A stretch of DNA of 64,000 bases from Alphaproteobacteria bacterium (GTDB taxonomy: Bacteria > Pseudomonadota > Alphaproteobacteria > SP197): positions 1 to 64,000 of the forward strand of contig VGDP01000012.1 in the NCBI GenBank assembly GCA_016869675.1, given 5' to 3'. A program made the translations under genes and the position numbers. Below are positions 27,220-36,483 of the stretch, one piece after another. Position 1 is the first letter of the stretch, and each line of letters starts with the position of its first letter. The notes below the pieces were generated by a model. That model was not told the DNA's origin. It saw nothing but the letters and a program-made list of their open reading frames with translations, and made no database searches.

Positions 27220-28135
27220 CTAGGCCGCGCGCGACCAGATCGGCGAAGGCCGTCATGGCACGGCCGACCCCTTCCTCGAGCGGGACCGCGCCCCAGTCGC
27301 CGACCAAGCGGCGCAGGGCACGGTCGTCGAACGCCGCCGGCACGGGCAGGCTGGGCCCATCGATGGCGAGCTTGGCATCGGGGCGGTGGCGGCGGATGGC
27401 GGCGACGATCGCCTCGACGTCGGTCGCCTCGCCCTGGAGGTCGTGGACGTGGGCACCCGCCACGTCGGCGCGGGCGCAGCGCACGAACGCCTCGGCCACC
27501 TCGTCGACGAACTGGAACGCGAGCGGGCCGGAGAACGGGATCGTGAACGGCACGCCGGCCACGGCCGCGACCATGGCCTTGGTCGGGGCCGAGGTCAGGC
27601 CCTGGTCGCGCCCCGGGCCATAGACCGTGTGCGGACGCAGGCCGATGCTGGGCACCTGCCAATCCTGCCAGTAGACGTGGGCGATGCCTTCGTCGGCGCG
27701 TTTGAACACACCGTAGAGCGTCGTGGGGTGAGCCGCCGGATCCTTGATGCCGAGCGCCGCGACCGACGAGGCGTAGACGACGTGGAGCAGGCTGGCGCGG
27801 CGCGCCGCCTCGAACACCGCCGTCTGGCCGACCACGTTGACCCGCGCGCCCGCCAGCGGATCGGCCTTGCAGAACGGGATCTGCAGCGCCGCCAGGTGGA
27901 TGATCGCCTCGACGCCGTGGGCCGCGATGGCCGCCTCGAGCGCCGCCACGTCGGTGACGTCGCCTTTGATCCACGACACCGCGGCGACGGCGCGATCGTC
28001 GAGCGCGAGGCGCAGCCGCCGCCGATCGTCGGTCAGGTCGAAGGCGACGACGCCAGCGCCCTCGCGCGCCAGCCGCGCGACGACCCACGCGCCGATGCAC
28101 CCGCCGGCGCCGGTGACCAGGATCGCGCCGGTCAT
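27209..28135 (-). CDS. NAD-dependent epimerase/dehydratase (extended SDR)
   Basis: 308 residues beginning MTGAILVTGAGGCIGAW (TGxxGxxG). YASSVAALG supplies the catalytic Ser strand and LYGVFKRADEG the YxxxK pair. These proteins act on nucleotide sugars or as sugar/uronate dehydrogenases. The start overlaps the stop of the double-ATPase gene by four bases (ATGA), making it the last gene of the ABC transporter operon, so it probably acts on the imported compound. Substrate unknown. Confidence 0.88.
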   Translation of the reverse strand: MTGAILVTGAGGCIGAWVVARLAREGAGVVAFDLTDDRRRLRLALDDRAVAAVSWIKGDVTDVAALEAAIAAHGVEAIIHLAALQIPFCKADPLAGARVNVVGQTAVFEAARRASLLHVVYASSVAALGIKDPAAHPTTLYGVFKRADEGIAHVYWQDWQVPSIGLRPHTVYGPGRDQGLTSAPTKAMVAAVAGVPFTIPFSGPLAFQFVDEVAEAFVRCARADVAGAHVHDLQGEATDVEAIVAAIRRHRPDAKLAIDGPSLPVPAAFDDRALRRLVGDWGAVPLEEGVGRAMTAFADLVARGLVTP

Positions 28136-30156
28136 GCCGCCGCCCCTTCGGCGCGCCAGACCGCCTTGGCCGTCAGTTCGTCCAAGGTCAGGTGGCAGCG
28201 GATGCGCAGGCCGTTGCCGGCCTCGCGCCACGGCGGCGGCGCGGTCACGCACGTCTCGCCCTTCTGCCACGGGCAGCGCCCGGCGTAGGAGCAGGCGGCG
28301 CCCTGGAGCGCGACGGAGTCGCGCCGAGGCACCCGGCGGCGCTTCAGGTGCGCGCTCGGTACCGCCATGAGAAGCTCGTGGGTGTAGGGATGGAACGGCG
28401 GGGTGAACACGTCGGCGTTGCGGCCGATCTCGAACAGGGTGCCACGGAACAGCACGCCGACGCGATCAGCCAGCTCGCGCACCACCGCGAGATCGTGCGA
28501 GATGAACAGCATGGCGACGCCGGTCTCGCGCTTGAGTGCGCGCAGCAGGTCGAGCACGTTGGCCTGCACCGACACGTCGAGGGACGAGAGCACTTCGTCG
28601 CACAGCAGCAGCGTCGGTTGCGCCACCAGGGCGCGGGCGATAGCCACGCGCTGGCGCTCGCCGCCCGAAAGCTGATCCGGAAAGCGACGGGCGTAGCCGG
28701 CGTCAAGCCGTACCTCGCGCAGCGCGTCCTCGATACGCGGACGTGCCGTGGCCTCGTCGAGCCCCAGGTACTTGGCGATCGGGCGGCCGAGGATGCTGGC
28801 TACGCGCGCACGCGGGTTGAGCGAGGCGTCCGGGTTCTGGAACACGTACTGGATGCGGCGCATCTGGTCGGGCGTGCGCGCCGCAAGGGCCGGCGCCAGG
28901 GCTTGGCCCTGGAACGCGATCGAGCCCGCAACCAGTGGCAGCAGCCCGCTGATGGCGCGCGCGATGGTCGACTTGCCGCTGCCCGATTCACCAACCAGCG
29001 CGAAGGTTTCGCCCGCCTTGATCGAGAAGCTCACGTCGCGCACGACCACCGGCGGCACCTGGCCGGCCAGACGCGCGAGCACGCCCTGCCGGCCGTAACG
29101 AAGCGTCAGGCCCGTGACGTCGAGCACCGAGGCACCGTCCGTCGCCGCGACCTCGGCTCCGTCGCCCGCGCCCGCCGTGTCGATCGCGCCGAGCGCGCGC
29201 CAGCGCTGGCACGCGACTGCACGGCCCGGCCCGACCGCCTCCAGAGTCTGGCGGCGCTGGGCGCAGCTCGGCTCGGCCTCGTCGCAGCGCGGCGCGAACG
29301 CGCAGCCCTCGGGCAACTCCAGGCGGCGCAAATAGCCGCGCAGGCGGTGGGGTGACCGCGGCCCGCCGTCCAGCCGGGGGATCGCCGCGATCAGGCCGCG
29401 CGTGTAGGGGTGCCGTGGCGAGGAGAACAGTTCCTCGGTCGGCGCGACCTCGACCATGTGGCCGGCGTACATGACACCGACGCGATCCGCGATCTGCGCG
29501 AGCACGCCCAGGTCGTGGGTCACATAGAGCATCGACATGCCGAGCCGGCCGCGCAGCTCGATCAGCAAATCGATGATCTGTTCCTGGGTGGTCACGTCGA
29601 GCCCGGTGGTCGGCTCGTCGAGCACGACCAGATCGGGTTCGCACGCCAGCGCGATGGCGATGCACACGCGCTGCTGCTGACCGCCCGACAGCTCGTGCGG
29701 GTAGCGCCGGCCGATGGTGCGCGGGGTGGGCAGGCCGACGCGCTCGAACAGCTCGGCGGCGCGAGTCGCGGCGGCCTCGACCGAAGCGGCGCGGCCGTGG
29801 ACGTGCAGCACCTCGGCGAGCTGCGTGCCGACGCGGATCGCCGGGTTGAGCGCCGTCGTCGGGTTCTGGGGCACCAGCGCGACGCGATCGCCGCGCAGCC
29901 GTTGCAGCGCCGGCGCCGCCAGGGCCAGGAGGTCGGTGCCCTTGAACAGCACGCGCCCCGTGGCGCGCGCCGCCGGATGCCGGTAGCCCATGAGCTGGTA
30001 GGCGAGCGTCGACTTGCCGCAGCCCGATTCGCCGACCAGGCCGAACGCCTCGCCCTTGCCGATGGTGAAGCCGACGCTCTGCACCGCGGCCAGGGCCTCG
30101 ACGCCCTGGCCGTAAGTAATGGCCAGATCCTCGACCGCGACCAGGGGTTCGGTCAT
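28132..30156 (-). CDS. Peptide-type ABC importer, fused double ATPase (DppD-DppF)
   Basis: 674 residues containing two complete nucleotide-binding domains. Domain 1 has Walker A GLVGESGCGKST, signature HELSGGQQQR and Walker B LVVLDEPTTGLD; domain 2 has LVGESGSGKST, DQLSGGERQR and LLCDEVLSSLD. Each is followed by an oligopeptide-transporter C-terminal cysteine region (CAFAPRCDEAEPSC; CSYAGRCPWQKGETC), which in this family can bind an Fe-S cluster. Fused ATPases of this sort (GsiA-like) power dipeptide, glutathione or opine importers. Both ends overlap neighbours by four bases, showing tight coupling within a four-gene operon. Confidence 0.94.
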   Translation of the reverse strand: MTEPLVAVEDLAITYGQGVEALAAVQSVGFTIGKGEAFGLVGESGCGKSTLAYQLMGYRHPAARATGRVLFKGTDLLALAAPALQRLRGDRVALVPQNPTTALNPAIRVGTQLAEVLHVHGRAASVEAAATRAAELFERVGLPTPRTIGRRYPHELSGGQQQRVCIAIALACEPDLVVLDEPTTGLDVTTQEQIIDLLIELRGRLGMSMLYVTHDLGVLAQIADRVGVMYAGHMVEVAPTEELFSSPRHPYTRGLIAAIPRLDGGPRSPHRLRGYLRRLELPEGCAFAPRCDEAEPSCAQRRQTLEAVGPGRAVACQRWRALGAIDTAGAGDGAEVAATDGASVLDVTGLTLRYGRQGVLARLAGQVPPVVVRDVSFSIKAGETFALVGESGSGKSTIARAISGLLPLVAGSIAFQGQALAPALAARTPDQMRRIQYVFQNPDASLNPRARVASILGRPIAKYLGLDEATARPRIEDALREVRLDAGYARRFPDQLSGGERQRVAIARALVAQPTLLLCDEVLSSLDVSVQANVLDLLRALKRETGVAMLFISHDLAVVRELADRVGVLFRGTLFEIGRNADVFTPPFHPYTHELLMAVPSAHLKRRRVPRRDSVALQGAACSYAGRCPWQKGETCVTAPPPWREAGNGLRIRCHLTLDELTAKAVWRAEGAAA

Positions 30157-31046
30157 CGCTGGCCGATCTGCACGGTCCGACCCAGGATGCGGGCGAGGCC
30201 CTCGGTAAAGAGGTTGAGGCCGACCACGAGCGAGGCCAGCATCAGCCCCGGGCCGAGCACCGTGACCGGCGAAGCGAGCAGAAGCGTGCGGTTCTCGCTG
30301 ATCATCAACCCCCATTCGGGCGTCGGCGGCCGCATGCCGAAGCCGAGGAACCCGAGCGAGCCCACGAGGACCGGCGCGTAGCCGGTACGCACGGCGAACT
30401 CAACCAGCAGCACGCTGGTGGTGTTGGGCAGCAGCTCGCGCCGCACCACCGACCACGGGCTTTCGCCGCGCAGCCGTGCGATCGTCACGAAGTCCTTGGT
30501 CACGATCTCGAGCGCGGCCGAGCGCGCCAGCCGGGCGATGCGCGGCGCGTACAAGAACGCCACGACCATGATGACCAGGAGCGGCGAGCCCGAGAGTTCG
30601 GGCCCCGCGGCCGAGACGGCGAGCAGGCCGAGCACCAGGAACGGGATGCTGATCATCGCCTCGACCAAGCGCATGATCACCTCGTCGATCCAGCCGCGCA
30701 GGTAGCCGCTCAGGAGACCGATCACCGCGCCGATCACCAGCCCGAGCAGGGTGCCCGAGAGGGCCAGGAGCATTACGATGTGCCCGCCGTGCACGACCCG
30801 GCTGAACACGTCGCGCCCCAGCTGGTCGATGCCGAAGGGGTGCGCAAGGCTGGCGCCCGACAGCGGGATGCCGGCGCCCATCTGGGCGACGCCGTAGGGC
30901 GCCCACAGCGGTCCCGTGACCGCCACGACCACGTGGATCGCCAGGATGATCGCGCCGACCCGCAGGCTGCTGGGCGCGCGCCGCCAGAACCGCGCGAGGC
31001 CGGACGGCGGCGTGACGGGGGCCTGGCTTGGCGTGACGGTGGTCAT
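30153..31046 (-). CDS. ABC transporter permease, DppC type
   Basis: 297 residues with a proline-rich cytoplasmic N-terminus, a first span (VGAIILAIHVVVAVTG), HPFGIDQLGRDVFSRVVHG typical of DppC, further spans, and an EAA-like coupling loop (TIARLRGESPWSVVRREL). It forms the membrane channel with the DppB-type permease whose gene ends two bases upstream of this start. Its stop overlaps the ATPase start. Confidence 0.94.
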   Translation of the reverse strand: MTTVTPSQAPVTPPSGLARFWRRAPSSLRVGAIILAIHVVVAVTGPLWAPYGVAQMGAGIPLSGASLAHPFGIDQLGRDVFSRVVHGGHIVMLLALSGTLLGLVIGAVIGLLSGYLRGWIDEVIMRLVEAMISIPFLVLGLLAVSAAGPELSGSPLLVIMVVAFLYAPRIARLARSAALEIVTKDFVTIARLRGESPWSVVRRELLPNTTSVLLVEFAVRTGYAPVLVGSLGFLGFGMRPPTPEWGLMISENRTLLLASPVTVLGPGLMLASLVVGLNLFTEGLARILGRTVQIGQR

Positions 31047-31048
31047 GG

Positions 31049-31999
31049 TCAGCCCGTGCGCAGCCGCGGGTTGAGCAGCACGGCACCCACGTCGGCCACC
31101 AGGTTGGCGCCGATGTAGACCGTGGCGGTGATCAGGACGGTCGATTCGATCAGCGGCGCGTCGCGCAGCTGCAGTGCGTCGATCAACAGGCTGCCGAAGC
31201 CGGGGAACGCGAACACCTTCTCGACCACGACGACGCCGCCCACCAGATAGGCCAGGTTGAGCGCGGTGACGTTGAGCGTCGGCACCAGGGCGTTGGGCAG
31301 GGCGTGGCGGATCATTACGCGCCAGCGCGACAGGCCCTTGAACTCCGCCATGCGGATGTAATCCGCGTCGAGCACCTCGATCAGGTTGTCGCGCAGCATG
31401 CGCACGGCGTAGACCGCCATGACGACGCCGAGCGTGGTGCCCGGCAAGGCGATCGCCCGCAGGTAGTCCCAGAACGACGTGGTGTCGTCGACCACCGACA
31501 TGGCCGGGAACAGCCCGGCCCACGCGACGAACACCACCATCAACAAAGTCGCCAGCAGGAATTCGGGCAGCGACACGATGATCAGCGTGACCACCGAGAG
31601 CGCGTGGTCGAGCGACCGGTCGCGGTTGAGCGCCTGCAGCGCCGCCGGGATCAGGCACAGCGGGAAATAGATCGCTAAGGCGAAGGCCGAAAGCAGCAGC
31701 GTATTGGTGATGCGCGGCGCCAGGATCTCGTTGATCGGGCGCGCGCTGGTCAAAGCCGTGCCGAGGTCGCCGGTCAGCAGCGTGCCCAGCCAGCGCACGT
31801 AGCGTTCGGGCGCCGGGTCGTTCAGGTGCAGGCGCTCGCGCAACACCGCGAGGCTCGCCTCGGTCGCGTCGCGGCCCAGGATGCGCGATGCGACGTCGCC
31901 CGGCAGGATCTCGACGAACGCGAAGATCAGCATCGAGACCAGCAGCAGCGTCAGCAGCGAGACCAGGACGCGGCCGGCAATCAGGCGCAGGACAGTCAT
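31049..31999 (-). CDS. ABC transporter permease, DppB type
   Basis: 316 residues. The opening first span (VLVSLLTLLLVSMLIFAFVEILPGD) is typical of DppB/OppB, followed by the large periplasmic loop, four or five more spans and the EAA loop RMAEFKGLSRWRVMIRHALPNAL. First gene of the leftward importer operon (permease-permease-double ATPase-epimerase). No binding protein with a signal peptide is attached; the divergent neighbour at 32.2 kb is binding-protein-like but lacks one. Confidence 0.94.
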   Translation of the reverse strand: MTVLRLIAGRVLVSLLTLLLVSMLIFAFVEILPGDVASRILGRDATEASLAVLRERLHLNDPAPERYVRWLGTLLTGDLGTALTSARPINEILAPRITNTLLLSAFALAIYFPLCLIPAALQALNRDRSLDHALSVVTLIIVSLPEFLLATLLMVVFVAWAGLFPAMSVVDDTTSFWDYLRAIALPGTTLGVVMAVYAVRMLRDNLIEVLDADYIRMAEFKGLSRWRVMIRHALPNALVPTLNVTALNLAYLVGGVVVVEKVFAFPGFGSLLIDALQLRDAPLIESTVLITATVYIGANLVADVGAVLLNPRLRTG

Positions 32000-32214
32000 G
32001 CCGCCCAGGCCCCTGAGCGACGGAGCACGCAACGGCCGCCCGTCCTTCGCCGCGCGCCCGGCGAACGAGCCGTCTCCATGGAGCCTCCCGCGCCGTGTTG
32101 CGTCCGGAAGTTGACAGTCGGGCAAACTAATGACGCACTATCGGCCGTGTCAATCGAGCATCCTGCTGCATACAGATCGGACGGGGTGTCGGGATCGTCC
32201 GTGGCGAGACCTTC
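32000..32214. promoter_or_regulatory. Divergent promoter region between importer and catabolic operons
   Basis: A 215-base non-coding gap separates two divergent operons. A TTGACA hexamer at 32111-32116 lies in a locally AT-richer stretch and could be a -35 for the rightward operon, but the best -10-like hexamer (CACTAT, 32136-32141) is at 19-base spacing and weak. I see no clear palindrome. Confidence 0.3.
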
Positions 32215-33315
32215 ATGACCCTGCGCGGGCTCACCTGGGACCACCGGCGCGCGGTCGACCCGCTGCTCGGCGCGTTGGCCGGCCTCGACGTCCAGTGGGA
32301 CCGTCAACCCCTGTCCGGCTTCGAGCACGCGTCGATCGAGGCGCTCGCACGGCGCTACGATCTGATCGTGTTCGACCACCCGCACGTCGGCGACATTGTG
32401 GCCGCCGGGTGCTTCGCGCCGGTCGAGGCGGCCGCCGGCGCCGAGGCGGACTACATCGGTCCATCGCTCGCCTCCTACCGGATGGCTGGCCACGTGTGGG
32501 GCGTGCCCATCGACGCCGCGTGCCAGGTGGCGGTGTACCAGCCCGCTGCGCTGGCCCGCCTCGAGGCCGACGTGCCCAGGCGCTGGGACGAGGTCGTGGC
32601 GCTGGGCCGGAGGGCGCGGGCGCGCGGCCATTGGCTGGCCATGGCGCTGCGCGACATCCACGGCCTGATGACCCTGTTCACCCTGTGCGCGAATCTGGGC
32701 CGGCCGTGCGCCACGGACCCCGCCCTACCGTTCGCCGACCGCGCCACGGCGCAAGCGGCGCTGGAGGCGCTGGCGGTCGTCGCGGTGCTGTGCCCGCCCG
32801 AGGCGTTCGCGTGGAACTCGATCGCGGTGCAGGACGCCATGGCGGCGCGCGACGATCTGGTTTACTGCCCTGCGGTCTACGGCTTCGCCACCTATGCGGA
32901 AGGCGACAGGGGCCTGCGCTTCGCCGACCTGCCGGGGCCCGAGGGGCCGGCCGGCTCGACCATCGGCGGCGCCGGGCTCGGCGTGTCGGCGCACGCGCGC
33001 GATCCGGCGGCCGCGTTGGACTTCGCGCGGCGTTGTGCCGCGGCGAGCACGCAGCATGCCTTCGCGCTGCATCACGGCCAGCCAGCGCATGCCGCCGCCT
33101 GGGCCGACGTCGCGCTCGACGCGCGCTTCGACGGATTCTTCGGCGCCACCCGGGCGACCCAGGCGGCGGCGTGGATCCGGCCGCGCTATGCTGGCTATCC
33201 GGCGTTCCAGCGCCAAGCCGGACCACTGGTCGAGCGGCACCTGCGCGGTGCGCTCGACGCCACGACGCTGATCGACCGTCTGCAGGCCCTGCACGAAAGG
33301 GGAGCACGTCCATGA
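32215..33315 (+). CDS. Solute-binding-protein-like protein without signal peptide (SBP family 1 fold)
   Basis: 366 residues starting MTLRGLTWDHRRAVDPLLGAL, with YDLIVFDHPHVGDIV, VWGVPIDAACQVAVYQP and a C-terminal PRYAGYPAFQRQAGPLV. This matches extracellular solute-binding proteins of the sugar-type family 1, but there is no hydrophobic leader or lipobox, so as read it stays in the cytoplasm. It is the first gene of a catabolic operon and overlaps the next gene by four bases. A cytoplasmic ligand-binding or sensor role is possible; a missed upstream signal peptide was not found in frame. Confidence 0.75.
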   Translation: MTLRGLTWDHRRAVDPLLGALAGLDVQWDRQPLSGFEHASIEALARRYDLIVFDHPHVGDIVAAGCFAPVEAAAGAEADYIGPSLASYRMAGHVWGVPIDAACQVAVYQPAALARLEADVPRRWDEVVALGRRARARGHWLAMALRDIHGLMTLFTLCANLGRPCATDPALPFADRATAQAALEALAVVAVLCPPEAFAWNSIAVQDAMAARDDLVYCPAVYGFATYAEGDRGLRFADLPGPEGPAGSTIGGAGLGVSAHARDPAAALDFARRCAAASTQHAFALHHGQPAHAAAWADVALDARFDGFFGATRATQAAAWIRPRYAGYPAFQRQAGPLVERHLRGALDATTLIDRLQALHERGARP

Positions 33316-34055
33316 CCCTTAAGGACCGCCGTATCCTGGTGACCGGCGCCGGCGCAGGCATCGGCGCGGCGATCGCGCGCGAGGCGGCGGTGCGCGGCGC
33401 GCGCCTCGCCGTGCTGGACAAGGACGCCGCGCGCGCCCGCGCCAGCGCCGAAGCGGTGGGCGGCCTGGCGATCGACGGCGACGTCACGCGTGCGGCCGAT
33501 TGCGAGCGGGCTTTGGCAACGGTGGTCACGGCGTGGTGCGGGCTCGACGGCCTGGTCAACAACGCGGGCTGGGGCTACGTGACGCCGACGCTCGAGACCC
33601 CCGAGCACGACTGGGACGCCACGCTCGCCCTGAATCTGACGGCGCCATGGCGCCTGGCGCGGCTGGCGGTGCCGCACCTGCCGCGGGGTGGTGCCATCGT
33701 CAACATCGTCTCGATCTACGGCGTCGTCGCAGCGCCGGACCGCGCCGGCTACTGCGCGTCCAAGGCGGGGCTGGCCATGCTGACGCGCGTGCAGGCGCTG
33801 GAGTGGGCGGCACGCGGCGTTCGCGCCAACGCGGTGGCGCCGGGCTATGTGGATAGCGACGAGGTGCGTGGCCTGGCCGCCGCCGGCAAGATCGCGATGG
33901 ACGCGATCGTGCGCCGCACGCCCATGGGCCGCCTGGCCGACGCCGACGACGTGGCGCGCGCGGTCGCCTTCCTGCTCGACCCCGTCGAGGCGGCGCACAT
34001 CACCGGCCAGGTGCTGGGCGTCGACGGCGGCTGGGCCGCCTACGGCTACGTCTAG
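33312..34055 (+). CDS. SDR-family oxidoreductase
   Basis: 247 residues. TGAGAGIG cofactor motif near residue 11, LVNNAGWG, catalytic Ser in NIVSIYG, and YCASK (YxxxK) with standard spacing; ends IGQ-like HITGQVLGVDGGW. An NAD(P)-dependent dehydrogenase, plausibly acting on a sugar or sugar acid given the lactonase and enolase-superfamily dehydratase downstream. The start overlaps the upstream stop (ATGA). Confidence 0.93.
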   Translation: MTLKDRRILVTGAGAGIGAAIAREAAVRGARLAVLDKDAARARASAEAVGGLAIDGDVTRAADCERALATVVTAWCGLDGLVNNAGWGYVTPTLETPEHDWDATLALNLTAPWRLARLAVPHLPRGGAIVNIVSIYGVVAAPDRAGYCASKAGLAMLTRVQALEWAARGVRANAVAPGYVDSDEVRGLAAAGKIAMDAIVRRTPMGRLADADDVARAVAFLLDPVEAAHITGQVLGVDGGWAAYGYV

Positions 34056-34070
34056 ATCCCGGGAGCAACT

Positions 34071-34514
34071 ATGATCCGAGCGTTCGACCACACCAGCTTC
34101 ACCGTGCCGAGCATCGATGCGGCGGTCGCCTTCTGGCGCGACGCCATGGGCTTTACAGTCGCCTCCGACAGCCCGCGCGAGGGCCCCTTCCTCGGCGCCG
34201 TAGTCGGCCTGCCGGGCGCGCGGGCGCGCATCGCGCACCTGCACGGCCACGGCCAGCACCTGGAGTTCGTCCAGTACCTGGACCCGCCGGGCGCGCGCGC
34301 CCTGCCCGCGCCCAACGACCGCTGCGCCGGCCACGTGGCGTTCGTCTCGGACGACATCGCCGCCGACACGGCGCGCCTGATCGCTGCCGGGGCGACCCAC
34401 CAGGGCGCGGTGACCGCCGTGACCGGCGGGCCGTACGCCGGCGCTTCGGCGGTCTACCTGCGCGACCCCAACGGTGTCATCCTCGAGCTCTATCAACCGG
34501 CGGCGAAGCCATGA
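34071..34514 (+). CDS. VOC-family (glyoxalase/bleomycin-resistance fold) protein
   Basis: 147 residues with two beta-alpha-beta-beta-beta modules. Likely metal ligands are His in FDHTSFTVPSID, Glu in HLEFVQYL, His in GHVAFVSDD and Glu in VILELYQP. The family includes lactoylglutathione lyases, methylmalonyl-CoA epimerases and dioxygenases; this one may isomerise a pathway intermediate. It is preceded by GGGAGC and overlaps the next gene by four bases, so it is inside the catabolic operon. Confidence 0.9.
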   Translation: MIRAFDHTSFTVPSIDAAVAFWRDAMGFTVASDSPREGPFLGAVVGLPGARARIAHLHGHGQHLEFVQYLDPPGARALPAPNDRCAGHVAFVSDDIAADTARLIAAGATHQGAVTAVTGGPYAGASAVYLRDPNGVILELYQPAAKP

Positions 34515-35638
34515 AGATCATCGACATTGAGGTCATCGAGCTGAAGGTTCCGGCGGACGAGGTGCAGTTCGACGGGTCCTATGTCGGCTGCGTCGCGCGC
34601 GTCACGACCGACGCCGGCCTTGTGGGCATCGCCGAAAGCGACGGCCTGCCCTCGGTGGTGCGCGCCATTGTCGAGGCGCCACGCATCCACTCGGCGGCCA
34701 CGGGGCTGAAGGCGCTGCTGGTCGGGCGCGACGTCGGCGACGTCGAGGAAATGTGGGACTTGATGTACGAGCGCACATGCTACGTCGGGCGGCGCGGCGC
34801 CATGATCCACGCGATCAGCCTGATCGACATGGCGCTGTGGGACCTGAAGGGCAAGGCCGCGGGCCGATCCGTGGCCGACCTGCTGGGCCCGCGCCGGCGC
34901 GACCGCGTCAAGGCCTACGGTACCATCTATCCCACGGGCCTGACCCGCGACGAGGTGCGCCGCAACGTCGATCGCGGGCTGAACGCCGGCCTGCGCGCGA
35001 TCAAGGTGTGCGGTGACGTGGCGTGGCGCCATGATCCCGATCTGGCGAGCCTGGTGCTACGCGCGGCGCGCGACCATGTGGGGCCAGGGATCGACCTGAT
35101 GCTCGACGCATGGACCGCGTGGACGTCGGTCGACCAGGTGCTGCCCGTGATGCCGGTGCTGGCGGAGTGCCGCTACGGTTGGCTGGAGGGTGCGTTGCCC
35201 GCCGACGACCTGGACGGGCGAGCCCGGCTGCACGGCATGGGCGTGCCCATCGCCGACGGCGAGATGCTGACCACGCGCCACGAGCTGGGCCACATGATCG
35301 AGCGCGGCCGGCTCAACATCGTGCAGCCGGACGTGACGCTGGCCGGCGGCCTGACCGAGTGCGTGCGCCTGCGCCCAATCGCGGCCGCGCACGGCTGCCG
35401 CATCGTGCTGCACGGCTACAAGAGCAACCTGCTCATCGCGACCAACCTGGCCTACTACGCCAGCCACGACGACGGCGGGCCGCTCGAGTACTCCATGAGC
35501 GAGTCGCCCCTGCGCTGGGGCCTGACGCGCGAACGCTTCCCGATCGACGGCGACGGCATGGTGGCGATCCCGGTCGACCGGCCCGGCCTGGGTGTCACGC
35601 TCGACGACGCGGTCGTCGAGCGCTACCGGGTGCGCTGA
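34511..35638 (+). CDS. Mandelate racemase/muconate lactonizing enzyme family protein (acid-sugar dehydratase-like)
   Basis: 375-residue enolase-superfamily enzyme. Metal ligands Asp199, Glu226 and Glu251 are spaced about 25 residues apart as expected. The His-Asp dyad of the mandelate racemase subgroup is His301 and Asp274. On the other face Lys165 is present, but the second Lys of the usual KxK is Cys167 (IKVCGD). Most members with this architecture dehydrate acid sugars such as fuconate, rhamnonate or galactarate. The adjacent SMP-30 lactonase and SDR support a sugar-acid role; exact substrate unknown. Confidence 0.9.
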   Translation: MKIIDIEVIELKVPADEVQFDGSYVGCVARVTTDAGLVGIAESDGLPSVVRAIVEAPRIHSAATGLKALLVGRDVGDVEEMWDLMYERTCYVGRRGAMIHAISLIDMALWDLKGKAAGRSVADLLGPRRRDRVKAYGTIYPTGLTRDEVRRNVDRGLNAGLRAIKVCGDVAWRHDPDLASLVLRAARDHVGPGIDLMLDAWTAWTSVDQVLPVMPVLAECRYGWLEGALPADDLDGRARLHGMGVPIADGEMLTTRHELGHMIERGRLNIVQPDVTLAGGLTECVRLRPIAAAHGCRIVLHGYKSNLLIATNLAYYASHDDGGPLEYSMSESPLRWGLTRERFPIDGDGMVAIPVDRPGLGVTLDDAVVERYRVR

Positions 35639-35643
35639 CCGCC

Positions 35644-36477
35644 ATGGACCGCGTCGTCGACCACCTGGTGTTTCCCGAAGGCCCGTTTTGGCATGATGGT
35701 CGGAACTACTATGTCGAGGTCTACGGCCATCGGGTCGGCTGCTGGGACGGCACGCCCGCCGCCCCGGTCTGGCACCACCCAGGATCGGGGCCGTGCGCCA
35801 TCGAACGTGCGGCGGACGGCGGGTTCCTGGTGCCCTGCTTCGACGCCGGCGCGCTGGCCCGCCTGGCGCCCGACGGGAGCCTGACCGCCTGGCGCACCCA
35901 CGGCGATGACGGGCATCCGCTGACCGGCGCCAACGACGTGGTGATGGACGGTCAGGGCGGCGCGTGGATCACCGCCTCGGGCCGCTGGGATGTGAACGCC
36001 CCGCCCGAGGGCGCGGTGTTCCGCCTGGGCGCGGACGGCCGCCTGACGCGCGTCGTGGCGGGGTTGCACTTCAGCAACGGCATCGCGCTGGTGGACGAGG
36101 GCCGCACGCTCGTCGTCGCTGAAACGCTGGCGCGACGCCTGACCGCCTTTGCGATCCACGACGATGGCACGCTCGGGCTCGGCCGGGTCTATCTGAACCT
36201 CGACGACCAGGGGCCGTTGCCGGACGGAGCCGACGCCACCGCCGGGCCCGACGGGCTCGAGCGGCACCCTTCGGGCGATCTCTGGGTGTGCGACTATGGC
36301 GCCGGGCGCGTCCACGTGCTGGACGCCACGGGACGTGCGAAGCGCACCATTGGCACGTCCGCGCTCTACGTCACCAACGTCGCGTTCGGACGCGACGGCC
36401 GCCACGCCTACCTGAAGGTGGTCGACCAGCCGACCGAGGCGCCGTTCCGCGGCGGCATCTGGCGCGTCGAGGTGTAA
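35644..36477 (+). CDS. SMP-30/gluconolactonase family lactonase
   Basis: 277 residues forming the six-bladed propeller of the SMP-30 family. Divalent-metal ligands are visible as Glu in VFPEGPFW, Asn in TGANDVVMD, Asn in HFSNGIAL and Asp in AGPDGLERH. It would hydrolyse a sugar-acid lactone made by the SDR, feeding the enolase-superfamily dehydratase. It starts five bases after the upstream stop and is the last gene of the rightward operon, converging with an alpha/beta hydrolase. Confidence 0.92.
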   Translation: MDRVVDHLVFPEGPFWHDGRNYYVEVYGHRVGCWDGTPAAPVWHHPGSGPCAIERAADGGFLVPCFDAGALARLAPDGSLTAWRTHGDDGHPLTGANDVVMDGQGGAWITASGRWDVNAPPEGAVFRLGADGRLTRVVAGLHFSNGIALVDEGRTLVVAETLARRLTAFAIHDDGTLGLGRVYLNLDDQGPLPDGADATAGPDGLERHPSGDLWVCDYGAGRVHVLDATGRAKRTIGTSALYVTNVAFGRDGRHAYLKVVDQPTEAPFRGGIWRVEV

Positions 36478-36483
36478 GCGGCG

